Shown here: piece by piece, positions 30,461-37,314 of the stretch
How positions within the stretch are numbered: position 1 is the first letter of the stretch
Layout: the number at the start of each line of letters is the position of its first letter
NCBI GenBank assembly: GCA_023544525.1
Contig: JAMJFU010000013.1
Location: forward strand, 1-37,314
DNA: 37,314 nt
From: Anaerolineae bacterium
GTDB lineage: Bacteria > Chloroflexota > Anaerolineae > JAAYZQ01
Reading direction: 5' to 3'
Notes under the pieces: model-generated
Database searches by the model: none
What the model saw: the letters and a program-made list of their open reading frames with translations, nothing else
What the model was told of the DNA's origin: nothing
Program-made: the position numbers and the translations under genes

Positions 30461-33025
30461 CTACCTGCTTGTGCGCAGCCAGCGCACGCTGTTGGAGCGG
30501 CACTGCGGGCAGGTCCTCTCCAGGTTGGCGCTAAAGTAGCCGGCCCACTCGTGCCCGCAGCGCATGCAGGCAAACTCGGCATCCTGGTTTTCGTCAGACT
30601 CTTTGGGATTGCGAGGGCTCGGCACCCGCGCACTCGCCAGCAGCTCGCGCGTACGCTCGACTTCCTCAGGCGAGACAGAGGCACGTTTCTTTTCAGCCTC
30701 GGTCATGATCGTCTGCCAACGAGGTCCCTCAGCAGCCGAGCACCACTCCAGGAGCAAGCGGTCAGGACGGAGCCCTTGCTTCTCCAGGCCATCCCACAGG
30801 CCATCCAGCCGGCGCGTGGTACTCCGGTTGGCGTCGATGTAGTGGCAGTCCACATAGTGACAGCCGGAGACCAGCACGACGGGTGCGCCTTTCTTGAAGG
30901 CATACCAGATGAACTCGGGGTTCACCCGACCCGAGCACATAGTGCGGATGATGCGGGCGTTGGGCGGATAGGCCATGCGGGCCACGCCGGCTGTGTCGGC
31001 CCCGGCGTAGGAGCACCAGTTACAGGCAAAGGTCACGACCTTTTGGCTGGGATCCTCATCCAGGATGGCGTCCAGCTGGGCATACATTGCCTGGTCAGAG
31101 AAGTGCCGCATCTCGATGGCCCCAAACTTGCATTCCGCGGCACAGGTGCCACACCCGGAGCAGGCCGCACTGGTGATATGTGCCACAGATTTCTTCTCCC
31201 AATGGATGGCACCGAAGGGACAGACGCCAGCACACTGGCCACACATTTTGCAGAGATCCTCGTCGACGACGGCGGTGATCGCCTCGACGGCAAACCTGCT
31301 CTTGTTGAGCAGGATTGCGGCGTGGGAGGCCGCGGCACTGGCCTGGGTCACGCTCTCGCGCACGTCTTTCGGGCTTTCGGCTGCACCTGCGATGTAGACG
31401 CCCTTGGTCGGCGTGTCCACCGGGCGAAGCTTGGGATGGGCTTCCTTGAGGAAACCGCTGGGGGACTTGGAGAGACTGACCATCTGGCGGATGGCTTCGG
31501 TGTTGGTGGCTGGTTTGCCGCCCACAGATAGCACCAGCATGTCAAATTCGTGGGTCTCCAGGCGGTTGGCGGTGGTGTTCTCGACGGTGACCCGCAGGTT
31601 GCCACTGGCGGGGTCCTCACGCACTTCGCCGGGCAGCCCCCGGATGTAGCGAACGCCGTTGCTCTTGGTGCGCATGAGCAGTTCTTCAAAGCCCTTGCCA
31701 AAGGTCCGCAGGTCCATATAAAAGACCGTGATCTCGGTATCAGGATAGTTGTCCTTGAGGTACTGGGCGTCTTTGACGGTATTCATGCAGCAGGTGTTGG
31801 AGCAGTATGGATAGCCTCGTTCTGGATCCTGGGTCCGGGAGCCAACGCACTGGATAAAGCCGATGTGCTTTGGCCTCGTCAAGTCGCCAGGCCGGGCGAA
31901 ATGGCCTTCCAACGGGCCACCCGTCGAGATCAGCCGCTCAAACTCCATGCTGGTGACGACATTGGGGAAGCGGGCGTAGCCATACTCGTCAACCGCAGTG
32001 GGATCATAGACCTCCATGCCCGTGGCGACGATGATGGCACCCACCTCCAGGTCGAGGAGCTCGTCCTGCATGTCAAAGTCGATGCACTTCTTCTCGCAAG
32101 CCTCGATGCACTTGCCACAGGCAATGGGGTTCTGTCCCAGGCATTCGTCCGCTGCTACGATGTAGGCAGACGGCACTGCCTGGGGGAAGGGGATGTGGAT
32201 GGCCTTGCGGCTGCCAAGCCCGATCTGGTATTCGTCAGGCACGACGACGGGACAGACCGCGGCACAGTCGCCACAGGCGGTACATTCGCCCTCATCGACA
32301 TAGCGGGCTTTTTTGCGGACCCTCGCCCGGAAATTGCCAACGTACCCAGAAACGTCCTCGACCTCCGCGTGGGTCAGCAGTTCGATGTTGGGATGTCGAC
32401 CGACATCCATCATTTTTGGCCCGAGAATTCATATACTACACTCTATGTCGGGATAGACCTTGTCGAGCTGGGCCATGATGCCACCAATAGAGGCCTTTTT
32501 CTCGACCAGATACACCTTGTGACCCGCATCAGCCAGGTCCAGTGCGGCCTGGATACCGGCGACCCCGCCGCCGATAACCATTGCCGCGTCGGTGACCGGG
32601 ATCTGCTCTTCGTCCTGAGGATAGAGCCAGTGAGCGCGCGCAACCGCAACTTTGACGATATCCTTGGCCTTGCGAGTGGCAGCTTCTCTGTCGCCAGGGG
32701 TTACCCAGGAGCAGTGTTCCCGGATATTGGCCATCTCCAATAGGTATGGGTTCAGGCCGGCACCCTCGATGCACTGGCGAAAGATCGCCTCGTAGGAGGT
32801 GGGCGAGCAGGAAGCGACCACCACACGGTTCAGGTTATGCTCGTAAATCGCCCGCTGGATCTCTTGCTGGCCCGGGTCGGCACAGGTGTACTTGTTGCGT
32901 ACCGCCACGGCTACGCCAGGCAGGTTCTCGGCGTAGGCTCGTAGCGCCTGCGTGTCCACGGCGCCGGCGATGTTCGACCCACAATCGCAGACGAACACCC
33001 CGATGCGCAGATTCTCTGGTGGCAA
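30461..33025 (-). CDS. hdrA: HdrA-MvhD fusion, heterodisulfide reductase-type flavoprotein with in-frame TGA read as selenocysteine
   Basis: FAD and Fe-S protein that, in Hdr complexes, bifurcates electrons between ferredoxin and a disulfide-type acceptor. It is 854 residues if TGA (32431-32429) is Sec199. In order: an N-terminal cysteine-rich region, the FAD motif GGGVAG (152-157), KVYPDIECSI-Sec-ILGPK (HdrA proteins normally have C-S-x-C-I-L), a ferredoxin pair (C248, C251, C254, C258 and NPIACGKCIEAC), a further C-x-n-CC cluster (YPYCSNTCCMNT), two more 4Fe-4S motifs (CKMCGQCAGVC, CSGCGTCAAEC), an MvhD-like domain (CNWCSYAGAD, IIRTMCSGRVNPEF, GCHYVDCHY) and a C-terminal zinc ribbon (CMRCGHEW, CPQC). 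The start is TTG 33025 with AAGGAGGA. Without Sec readthrough the gene splits into 198- and 650-codon halves. Confidence 0.9.
32391..32408 (-). promoter_or_regulatory. Candidate SECIS element of hdrA
   Basis: On the minus strand GGATGTC (32408-32402), loop GGTC (32401-32398), GACATCC (32397-32391): seven perfect pairs under a GGUC loop, the same apical loop as E. coli formate dehydrogenase SECIS elements. The loop begins 27 bases after the TGA, inside the range known for bacteria. It lies within the hdrA reading frame. Confidence 0.78.
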
Positions 33026-33089
33026 GTTGTCCTCCTTCTGTCACGTTCAGCCAACGGCGCCCGGCCAACTCGCGGGCTCCTGCTGACGA

Positions 33090-33560
33090 CTAGTTGTCCT
33101 GGTCCCGCTGCCACATCTCGTAGCGATGTCCGCGGATATAATCTGTCTCTTTCCGGCTCTGTCGGTCGCGGTGGGCCTTCTCCACTGCTTCGCGCACCGC
33201 TTGCCGGAATTCTTCCGAATCAAACTGCTCTTTCCGAAAGAAATCAAAGGCCTGAAACTCGCGGAAAGCCTTCCGCTGGGTCTCCATCGTCCCGTGACCG
33301 GTGACCATAATCACGCGGGTAAGTGCCTGGTTTTGGTGGATCTCGCTTAGCAAGAGCATGCCATCCTGGTTCTCCTCATCCGGTTCTACGAGGCGGATAT
33401 CAAGTATGGCGAGGTCCAGGTCTTTGGTGGTGGCCAAATAATCCCGCGCGCTCTGGAGCGTGTCCACGGCCCGGACATCGTGGCCCTCTCGCTGCAAAAG
33501 GCCTGTAAGCAGCTCTCGCCAGTCGGCGAAATCCTCGACGATCAAGATCTTGCCTCTCAA
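33090..33560 (-). CDS. Single-domain response regulator
   Basis: A 156-residue CheY-like receiver. E9-D10 (ILIVED), the phosphoacceptor D54 (AILDIRLV), T87 (VTGHG) and K110 (FRKEQ) form the acidic pocket. After the receiver only a short charged helix follows (VEKAHRDRQSRKETDYIRG), with no DNA-binding domain, so output is probably by protein contact rather than direct promoter binding. Start is TTG 33560 with GGAGG six bases upstream. It begins 22 bases after the kinase stop and ends 64 bases before hdrA. Confidence 0.9.
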   Translation of the reverse strand: MRGKILIVEDFADWRELLTGLLQREGHDVRAVDTLQSARDYLATTKDLDLAILDIRLVEPDEENQDGMLLLSEIHQNQALTRVIMVTGHGTMETQRKAFREFQAFDFFRKEQFDSEEFRQAVREAVEKAHRDRQSRKETDYIRGHRYEMWQRDQDN

Positions 33561-33582
33561 TGCCTGCCTCCAATCTCTGCCC

Positions 33583-35265
33583 CTAGGCCTCGAGCAATCC
33601 CGGGCTGTCGTGGGCTGGCAACCGGACGGTGAACGTAGCACCAGCACCCGGCCTGCTGTCGCAGACGATGGTGCCACCCTGGCGCTCGATAAAGGTGCGT
33701 ACCCACCAAAGGCCAAATCCCAGACCATCGGCGGTGGGTTTGAACATGTCCCACAGGTGGGCCATCTGCTCGGGCGCGATGCCTACTCCTGTATCGCTGA
33801 TCTGGATCGTGACCCAGTGTCCTGTATTGTCTGGTTCCAGACGGGTGCGGATCTCCAGCCACTGCCTGGTCCGACCGTCCATGGCCTTTCGCGCGTTGGT
33901 GATCAACTCGAGAAAGATGTCCACGAGCAGGGAACTACTCTCGACGGGCGGTAGCCCTTGCTCCAAGTCCAGGATGACCTGCACGTTGGGTGGCAGGTTG
34001 GCAGCCTGCAGCGCTTCATTCAGCAAGCGGTTGACATGTAACTGCACAGGGGGTCCAGGTTCCTGGAAGGGCCGGAAGAGCGCGTCTGACATTCTCAGGA
34101 CAAAACGCGCGTTGCGCTCGATCCGGTCCAGGTTGTCGTCGATCCAGTCCCGGTCTGGTTGCGGGACCTCCAGGTCCTTCAGAGTCCGGCGGACCTCGGC
34201 TGCGCTGACGGGCAGAATACCCACCAGGTTGTTGATGCGGTGGGCCAGAGCGGTGGCGGTCTGGCCCATTACGGTCCATTTCTCGGCGGCGACGCGGCGT
34301 TCCTGCTCATCCAGGAGTGCCTGGTGCATCAGTTGCAGTTTCTGATGTTGGGTCGCGTTCTGGATGGCGATGACCGCTTCCTGGGCCAATGCCTCCAGCA
34401 ATTCGACGTCATGTTGGTCAAAGGCGTTGCGGCGGGTGCTTTCTAGTAGAAGCACGCCGAGCAACTCCTCACGTTCGGGTTCCTCAAAGCGCGTCAGCAA
34501 TGGCACGGCGACACCGGCCTCCATCTCCTCAAAGAGCAGGACGTTGCGGGGATCGGCGTGGGCATCGTGGCAAAGGTATGGTCTGCGGTGTTGCGCAACC
34601 CAGCCGGTGATGCCCTGCCCTACGCGAAACCGGTAGGACTTGACCTCGGGCGTCCAACCTTCTCCCAGGTGGGCCTTGAGGACGAGATCACCGGTTCCGA
34701 TGTTGTACAGCCGCAAGGAGCCGTGTTCAGCACCGACCAGAAAGACCGCCTTCTCCAGGATCAGGTTCAGGACCCGATCCAGTTGCAGGCTGGAGCTAAG
34801 CGCGGTATCGATGACGTGCAGGGCGCGAAATTGGGCCGTCATGCGTGCCAGCCGATCTGCCTGCCGCAGTGCTGCGGCTGCCAGGTCGGCCAGAGGCTGG
34901 AGCAGACCCACATCTGCATCGTCAAAGACCCGGCCTGGGGTATCGTCAGCCACCACCAAGACACCCCGGACGGTCTCTGCCCACAGGCAAGGGACAGCCA
35001 ACACCATGCACTGGCCCGGGCATTCGCCTGTGGCGGGCTGTCGCGACTGCCATACCTGGCGGAGCAGGTCCTCTCCCCAAGGGACTTTAGCCAGCCCGTG
35101 GGCCCGGGCCAGAGACAGCTCCTCCCCTGACGGGTCACAGAGGTAGAAGGCACTGGCGCTGGCTCGAAGCAACAGGGTGGCCTGGCGGACAGTGCTCTCG
35201 AGGAAGGTGGTCTCGCAGACCTCGGCCATCAAGGCCGGCTGTTGGGCTGTGTCTATGCTATCCAT
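33583..35265 (-). CDS. Soluble GAF-domain histidine kinase
   Basis: Cytosolic sensor kinase of 560 residues with no membrane helix. Residues about 15-140 and 145-310 form two GAF domains (for example CLWAETVRGVLVVADD and GQGITGWVAQHRRPYLCHDA). The phosphorylated histidine is H342 in TALAHRINNLVG, the N box is ELITNARKAM (N457), and G boxes are ISDTGVGIAPE and GLGFGLWWVRTFIE. C43 and the cluster C82, C86, C93 in the first GAF domain could sense redox state, but this is only a possibility. It starts inside the last codons of hdrB (8-base overlap), so it is translated together with the Hdr subunits. Confidence 0.92.
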   Translation of the reverse strand: MDSIDTAQQPALMAEVCETTFLESTVRQATLLLRASASAFYLCDPSGEELSLARAHGLAKVPWGEDLLRQVWQSRQPATGECPGQCMVLAVPCLWAETVRGVLVVADDTPGRVFDDADVGLLQPLADLAAAALRQADRLARMTAQFRALHVIDTALSSSLQLDRVLNLILEKAVFLVGAEHGSLRLYNIGTGDLVLKAHLGEGWTPEVKSYRFRVGQGITGWVAQHRRPYLCHDAHADPRNVLLFEEMEAGVAVPLLTRFEEPEREELLGVLLLESTRRNAFDQHDVELLEALAQEAVIAIQNATQHQKLQLMHQALLDEQERRVAAEKWTVMGQTATALAHRINNLVGILPVSAAEVRRTLKDLEVPQPDRDWIDDNLDRIERNARFVLRMSDALFRPFQEPGPPVQLHVNRLLNEALQAANLPPNVQVILDLEQGLPPVESSSLLVDIFLELITNARKAMDGRTRQWLEIRTRLEPDNTGHWVTIQISDTGVGIAPEQMAHLWDMFKPTADGLGFGLWWVRTFIERQGGTIVCDSRPGAGATFTVRLPAHDSPGLLEA

Positions 35266-36169
35266 TAGAAGCAGCCCCAGGGCATCGAGCCCGTCCCGTA
35301 AAGGCCTGGATCAGTTCCCGCGACTTGACCCGGTTCAAGCGCAACTGCATCTCGTCGGCCGAATAGCCCAGGGCCAGTCCCAGTAGCTGGGGATAGTAGA
35401 GCACCGGCAAACGATAGCTCACATCGAACTGCCGCTCGATGCTGCGCTGGTTGATCTCGTACATAATGTCGCAGAAGGGACAGATGACGATCATGCCGTC
35501 GGCGTCCGTGATGTGAACGTGGTCCAGTTTGCCCTTGGCGATGCCCAACGCGGTATCAGGGTCGACTGCCAGGATCCCGCCGCCACAGCAAGCGTCCTCT
35601 TCTTCGTACGGGATCAGGCGCGCGCCGGTCGCGGCAACCAGATCGCCCAGCGTATGGGGGTTCTCGGGATCGTCAAAACCATCATAGATGTGCGCCGGTT
35701 TCAAAAAGTGGCAGCCATAATGCACGGCAAAGCCAAAACCAGACAGATCAACAGATGACTCTTGTCGCAGCCGCTCCGGGCCGACCTCTTCGTACAGGAT
35801 GCGGGCATAGTGGCGGACTGTGACCGTGCCCGCGTAACGCCGGCCTGTGTTCTCGGACAATTGGTCGTTGATCCGCGCCCGCAAGGCGCTGTCCTCCTGG
35901 AGATGTTTGTTCGCCTCTACAAGGGTGCTGGTGCACGCGCTGCATAGGGTACATACATCCAGCCCATGCTCTTCGGCCAGGGCCAGGTTATTGGCTGCCA
36001 TCAACAGGGCTGCGTCCCAGCTCAGTGGCTTGGCAGGGTAGCCACAGCAGGCGAATCCGTCCAGATCCACCAACTCGATCCCCAGGTGGTCCGCCGTCCG
36101 CCGTGCTGCGACCTCGTAGTTCATGGCCCGGACCGGCACAGTGCAGCCCAGATAGAGTGCGAATCTCAT
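35258..36169 (-). CDS. hdrB: Heterodisulfide reductase subunit B
   Basis: Catalytic subunit of Hdr, 303 residues with two CCG domains (CxnCCGxnCxxC) that hold non-cubane 4Fe-4S clusters reducing a disulfide. The first domain has C9 (YLGCTVP), C41-C42 (FACCGYP) and LCSACTSTL; the second has HYGCHFLKP, DACCGGG and ICPFCDIMYE. The start overlaps the hdrC stop by four bases (ATGA), and its end overlaps the kinase start. In non-methanogens the natural disulfide is unknown. Both CCG motifs are intact. Confidence 0.92.
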   Translation of the reverse strand: MRFALYLGCTVPVRAMNYEVAARRTADHLGIELVDLDGFACCGYPAKPLSWDAALLMAANNLALAEEHGLDVCTLCSACTSTLVEANKHLQEDSALRARINDQLSENTGRRYAGTVTVRHYARILYEEVGPERLRQESSVDLSGFGFAVHYGCHFLKPAHIYDGFDDPENPHTLGDLVAATGARLIPYEEEDACCGGGILAVDPDTALGIAKGKLDHVHITDADGMIVICPFCDIMYEINQRSIERQFDVSYRLPVLYYPQLLGLALGYSADEMQLRLNRVKSRELIQAFTGRARCPGAASNG

Positions 36170-36678
36170 GACTCAACCTCCTCGAGCACCCCACTGCGCA
36201 CCAGGATGCGGCGCACCTCGTCGCCTCGTTCCTGGATCGGCGGCAGACCTGCCTCTTGGCGTCGCTGGTTTTCATAGTTGGTGATCTCGTACAATCGCCC
36301 GTGGTCGCGCAGCAACTCGGCCTGCTGGCGGAAGGCAGGCGGGACATGTCCCTCGCGAACAGCGATATTGCGAATGGCATTCATGAGGTCGGGGATGTGC
36401 ACATCCTGGGGACATCGTTCGTAGCAGGTGTAACAGGTCGAGCACAACCACACAAACTCACTGGCCAGTACTTCCTGGCGCATGCCCAAAAGGGCCATAC
36501 GCACGATGCGGCGCGGGTTGTACTTCTCCGTCATCCCCGCCACGGGGCAGCCCGCCACGCAGGTGCCGCACGAGAAGCAGCGCATGAATCGCTCTCCCCC
36601 TGGCTCGGCCAGGATCTCGTTCCGAAAGTTGGGCTCGAGATCGCCGACGTCGATGATACGCTCCCTCGTCTCAGGCAC
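36166..36678 (-). CDS. hdrC: Heterodisulfide reductase subunit C
   Basis: Electron-transfer subunit linking HdrA to HdrB, 170 residues. Two 4Fe-4S motifs are clear: C34-x2-C37-x2-C40-x3-C44 (CFSCGTCVAGCPV) and C79-x2-C82-x2-C85-x3-C89 (CSTCYTCYERCPQ). No membrane segment is present, so this is the soluble HdrABC type rather than HdrDE. The start is GTG 36678 behind GAGGAG. It follows the CCG protein gene by 59 bases. Confidence 0.92.
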   Translation of the reverse strand: MPETRERIIDVGDLEPNFRNEILAEPGGERFMRCFSCGTCVAGCPVAGMTEKYNPRRIVRMALLGMRQEVLASEFVWLCSTCYTCYERCPQDVHIPDLMNAIRNIAVREGHVPPAFRQQAELLRDHGRLYEITNYENQRRQEAGLPPIQERGDEVRRILVRSGVLEEVES

Positions 36679-36737
36679 GTTCCTGTCTCCTCACCTCGTC
36701 CTGTATGCCACAGCTTCCGCTGCCCCCCAATGAGCCC

Positions 36738-37314
36738 TCAATCAAGGGCCTGGCCGACCCAGGTAATCAGATCCTCGACCTGGACCGCGCGTTCCTCGTC
36801 CAGATCCCGTGCGGCACAGGAGAGATGGATCTGGCACTTGGGGCAGGTGGTCAGCATCACCCGAGCCCCTGTGTCTCTGGCTTGCTGCAGTTTCTCCTGT
36901 TGGATCAGCTTGGAACAACCGCTGCAGTTGACCCAGGCCGTCGATCCACAGCACATAGCCCGCTCGCGATTGTCCTCCATCTCGGCCAGCTCCAACTCGG
37001 GCACAGCCTGGATAACCTTGCGCGGCGGCTCGTATACCTTCAGATAGCGGCCCATGCGACAAGGGTCGTGATAGGTGATCAGGCCAGGCCGCGGGTTGAA
37101 CTCCAGGTTGCCCGCGTCGAGCTCTTGGTCCAATAGCTCGGCCAGATGCATCATCTCGAAGGGTAGCTGGCCGACCATGGCCGGATAGTCGTTCTTGAAG
37201 GCGTTGTAACATTCGGCGCAGGTGAACACGATCTTTTTGGCGCCGCTTCCCTTGAGCGCCTCAAGGTTCAATTCTGCCAGCCGCCGGAAACTCTCCACAT
37301 CCCCAGCCAACAAG
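36738..37314 (-). CDS. (Fe-S)-binding CCG domain protein (5' truncated by window edge)
   Basis: C-terminal part of a larger protein; 191 residues are visible and the frame is open to the right edge. It has FTCAECYNAF, a cysteine-rich CCG domain (DPCRMGRYL, MCCGSTAWVNCSGCSK, TTCPKCQIHL), as in HdrD, GlpC or the C-terminal part of other Fe-S oxidoreductases. N-terminal ferredoxin motifs would lie outside the window, so the exact type is open. It is first in the visible Hdr operon and probably a partner or donor/acceptor of HdrABC. Confidence 0.82.
   Translation of the reverse strand, partial: LLAGDVESFRRLAELNLEALKGSGAKKIVFTCAECYNAFKNDYPAMVGQLPFEMMHLAELLDQELDAGNLEFNPRPGLITYHDPCRMGRYLKVYEPPRKVIQAVPELELAEMEDNRERAMCCGSTAWVNCSGCSKLIQQEKLQQARDTGARVMLTTCPKCQIHLSCAARDLDEERAVQVEDLITWVGQALD

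Noticed and set aside
30320-32743. Long plus-strand open frames (403 and 397 codons) opposite hdrA
   Set aside because: They are antisense to a protein with many intact Fe-S motifs; their products show no family motif and arise from GC-rich codon bias.
30461-33025. Two separate genes (an N-terminal Hdr fragment and a 650-residue HdrA) or an hdrA pseudogene
   Set aside because: Both parts are in one frame, the TGA is exactly at a motif cysteine, a SECIS-like hairpin follows, and there is no ribosome binding site before the internal ATG at 32413 that would support a second gene.
33460-35146. Several plus-strand frames of 160-240 codons opposite the histidine kinase
   Set aside because: All are shadows of a kinase with complete GAF, H, N and G boxes.

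Overview
The window is visibly GC-rich, has no tRNA, rRNA, CRISPR array or insertion sequence, and makes heavy use of TTG and GTG starts behind strong AGGAGG-type ribosome binding sites. Gene content (zinc-type L28, FakA with two DegV proteins, two Asp23 paralogues, a bacterial translin, a plant-arginase-like ureohydrolase, a cyclic-2,3-diphosphoglycerate synthetase relative, a DUF512 protein and heterodisulfide reductase genes) suggests an anaerobic Chloroflexota bacterium, probably Anaerolineae-like. That placement is inference from gene content only. Both window edges cut a gene: rlmN on the left and an Fe-S (CCG) protein on the right.

Positions 1-15850 (+ strand except rpmB) are a housekeeping block whose order echoes Firmicutes: rlmN, rpe, rpmB (-), yloU-like asp23, fakA, two fakB/degV, recG, coaD, a coiled-coil protein, yceD, rpmF, acyl-CoA dehydrogenase, fabD, fabG, second asp23, nusB, tatA/B, tatC. 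It combines ribosomal proteins, fatty-acid synthesis and salvage, replication restart and Tat export. A textbook promoter (TTGACA, 17 bases, TATAAT) drives yceD-rpmF.

Positions 15900-24040 are mixed accessory metabolism: a cpgS-like P-loop protein closed by a strong terminator, a DUF35 OB-fold protein behind a structured leader, an anchored extracytoplasmic protein, a ureohydrolase, an unknown beta-sandwich protein, a second acyl-CoA dehydrogenase, a two-helix membrane protein (-), an AMMECR1 protein and a GH13 amylase (-).

Positions 24110-29490 begin with a promoter and a poorly explained 450-base stretch. Then comes a translin-family gene followed by a Cas4-like nuclease split into two short membrane-anchored chains, then rluB, cmk and a DUF512 radical-SAM-like gene.

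Positions 29590-37314 (all - strand) form a redox cluster. In transcription order it holds a CCG Fe-S protein, hdrC, hdrB, a soluble GAF histidine kinase, a single-domain response regulator, hdrA fused to an MvhD-like domain, an OsmC-family peroxidase and a cupin. The main discovery is here: hdrA and osmC each appear broken by an in-frame TGA, but in both the TGA sits exactly at a conserved redox cysteine and is followed at the right distance by a hairpin with a GGUC or GGUU apical loop, as in bacterial SECIS elements. I read both as selenoproteins, giving a Sec-dependent electron-bifurcation and peroxide-defence cluster with its own two-component system. The split Cas4-like/translin operon is the second most unusual item.
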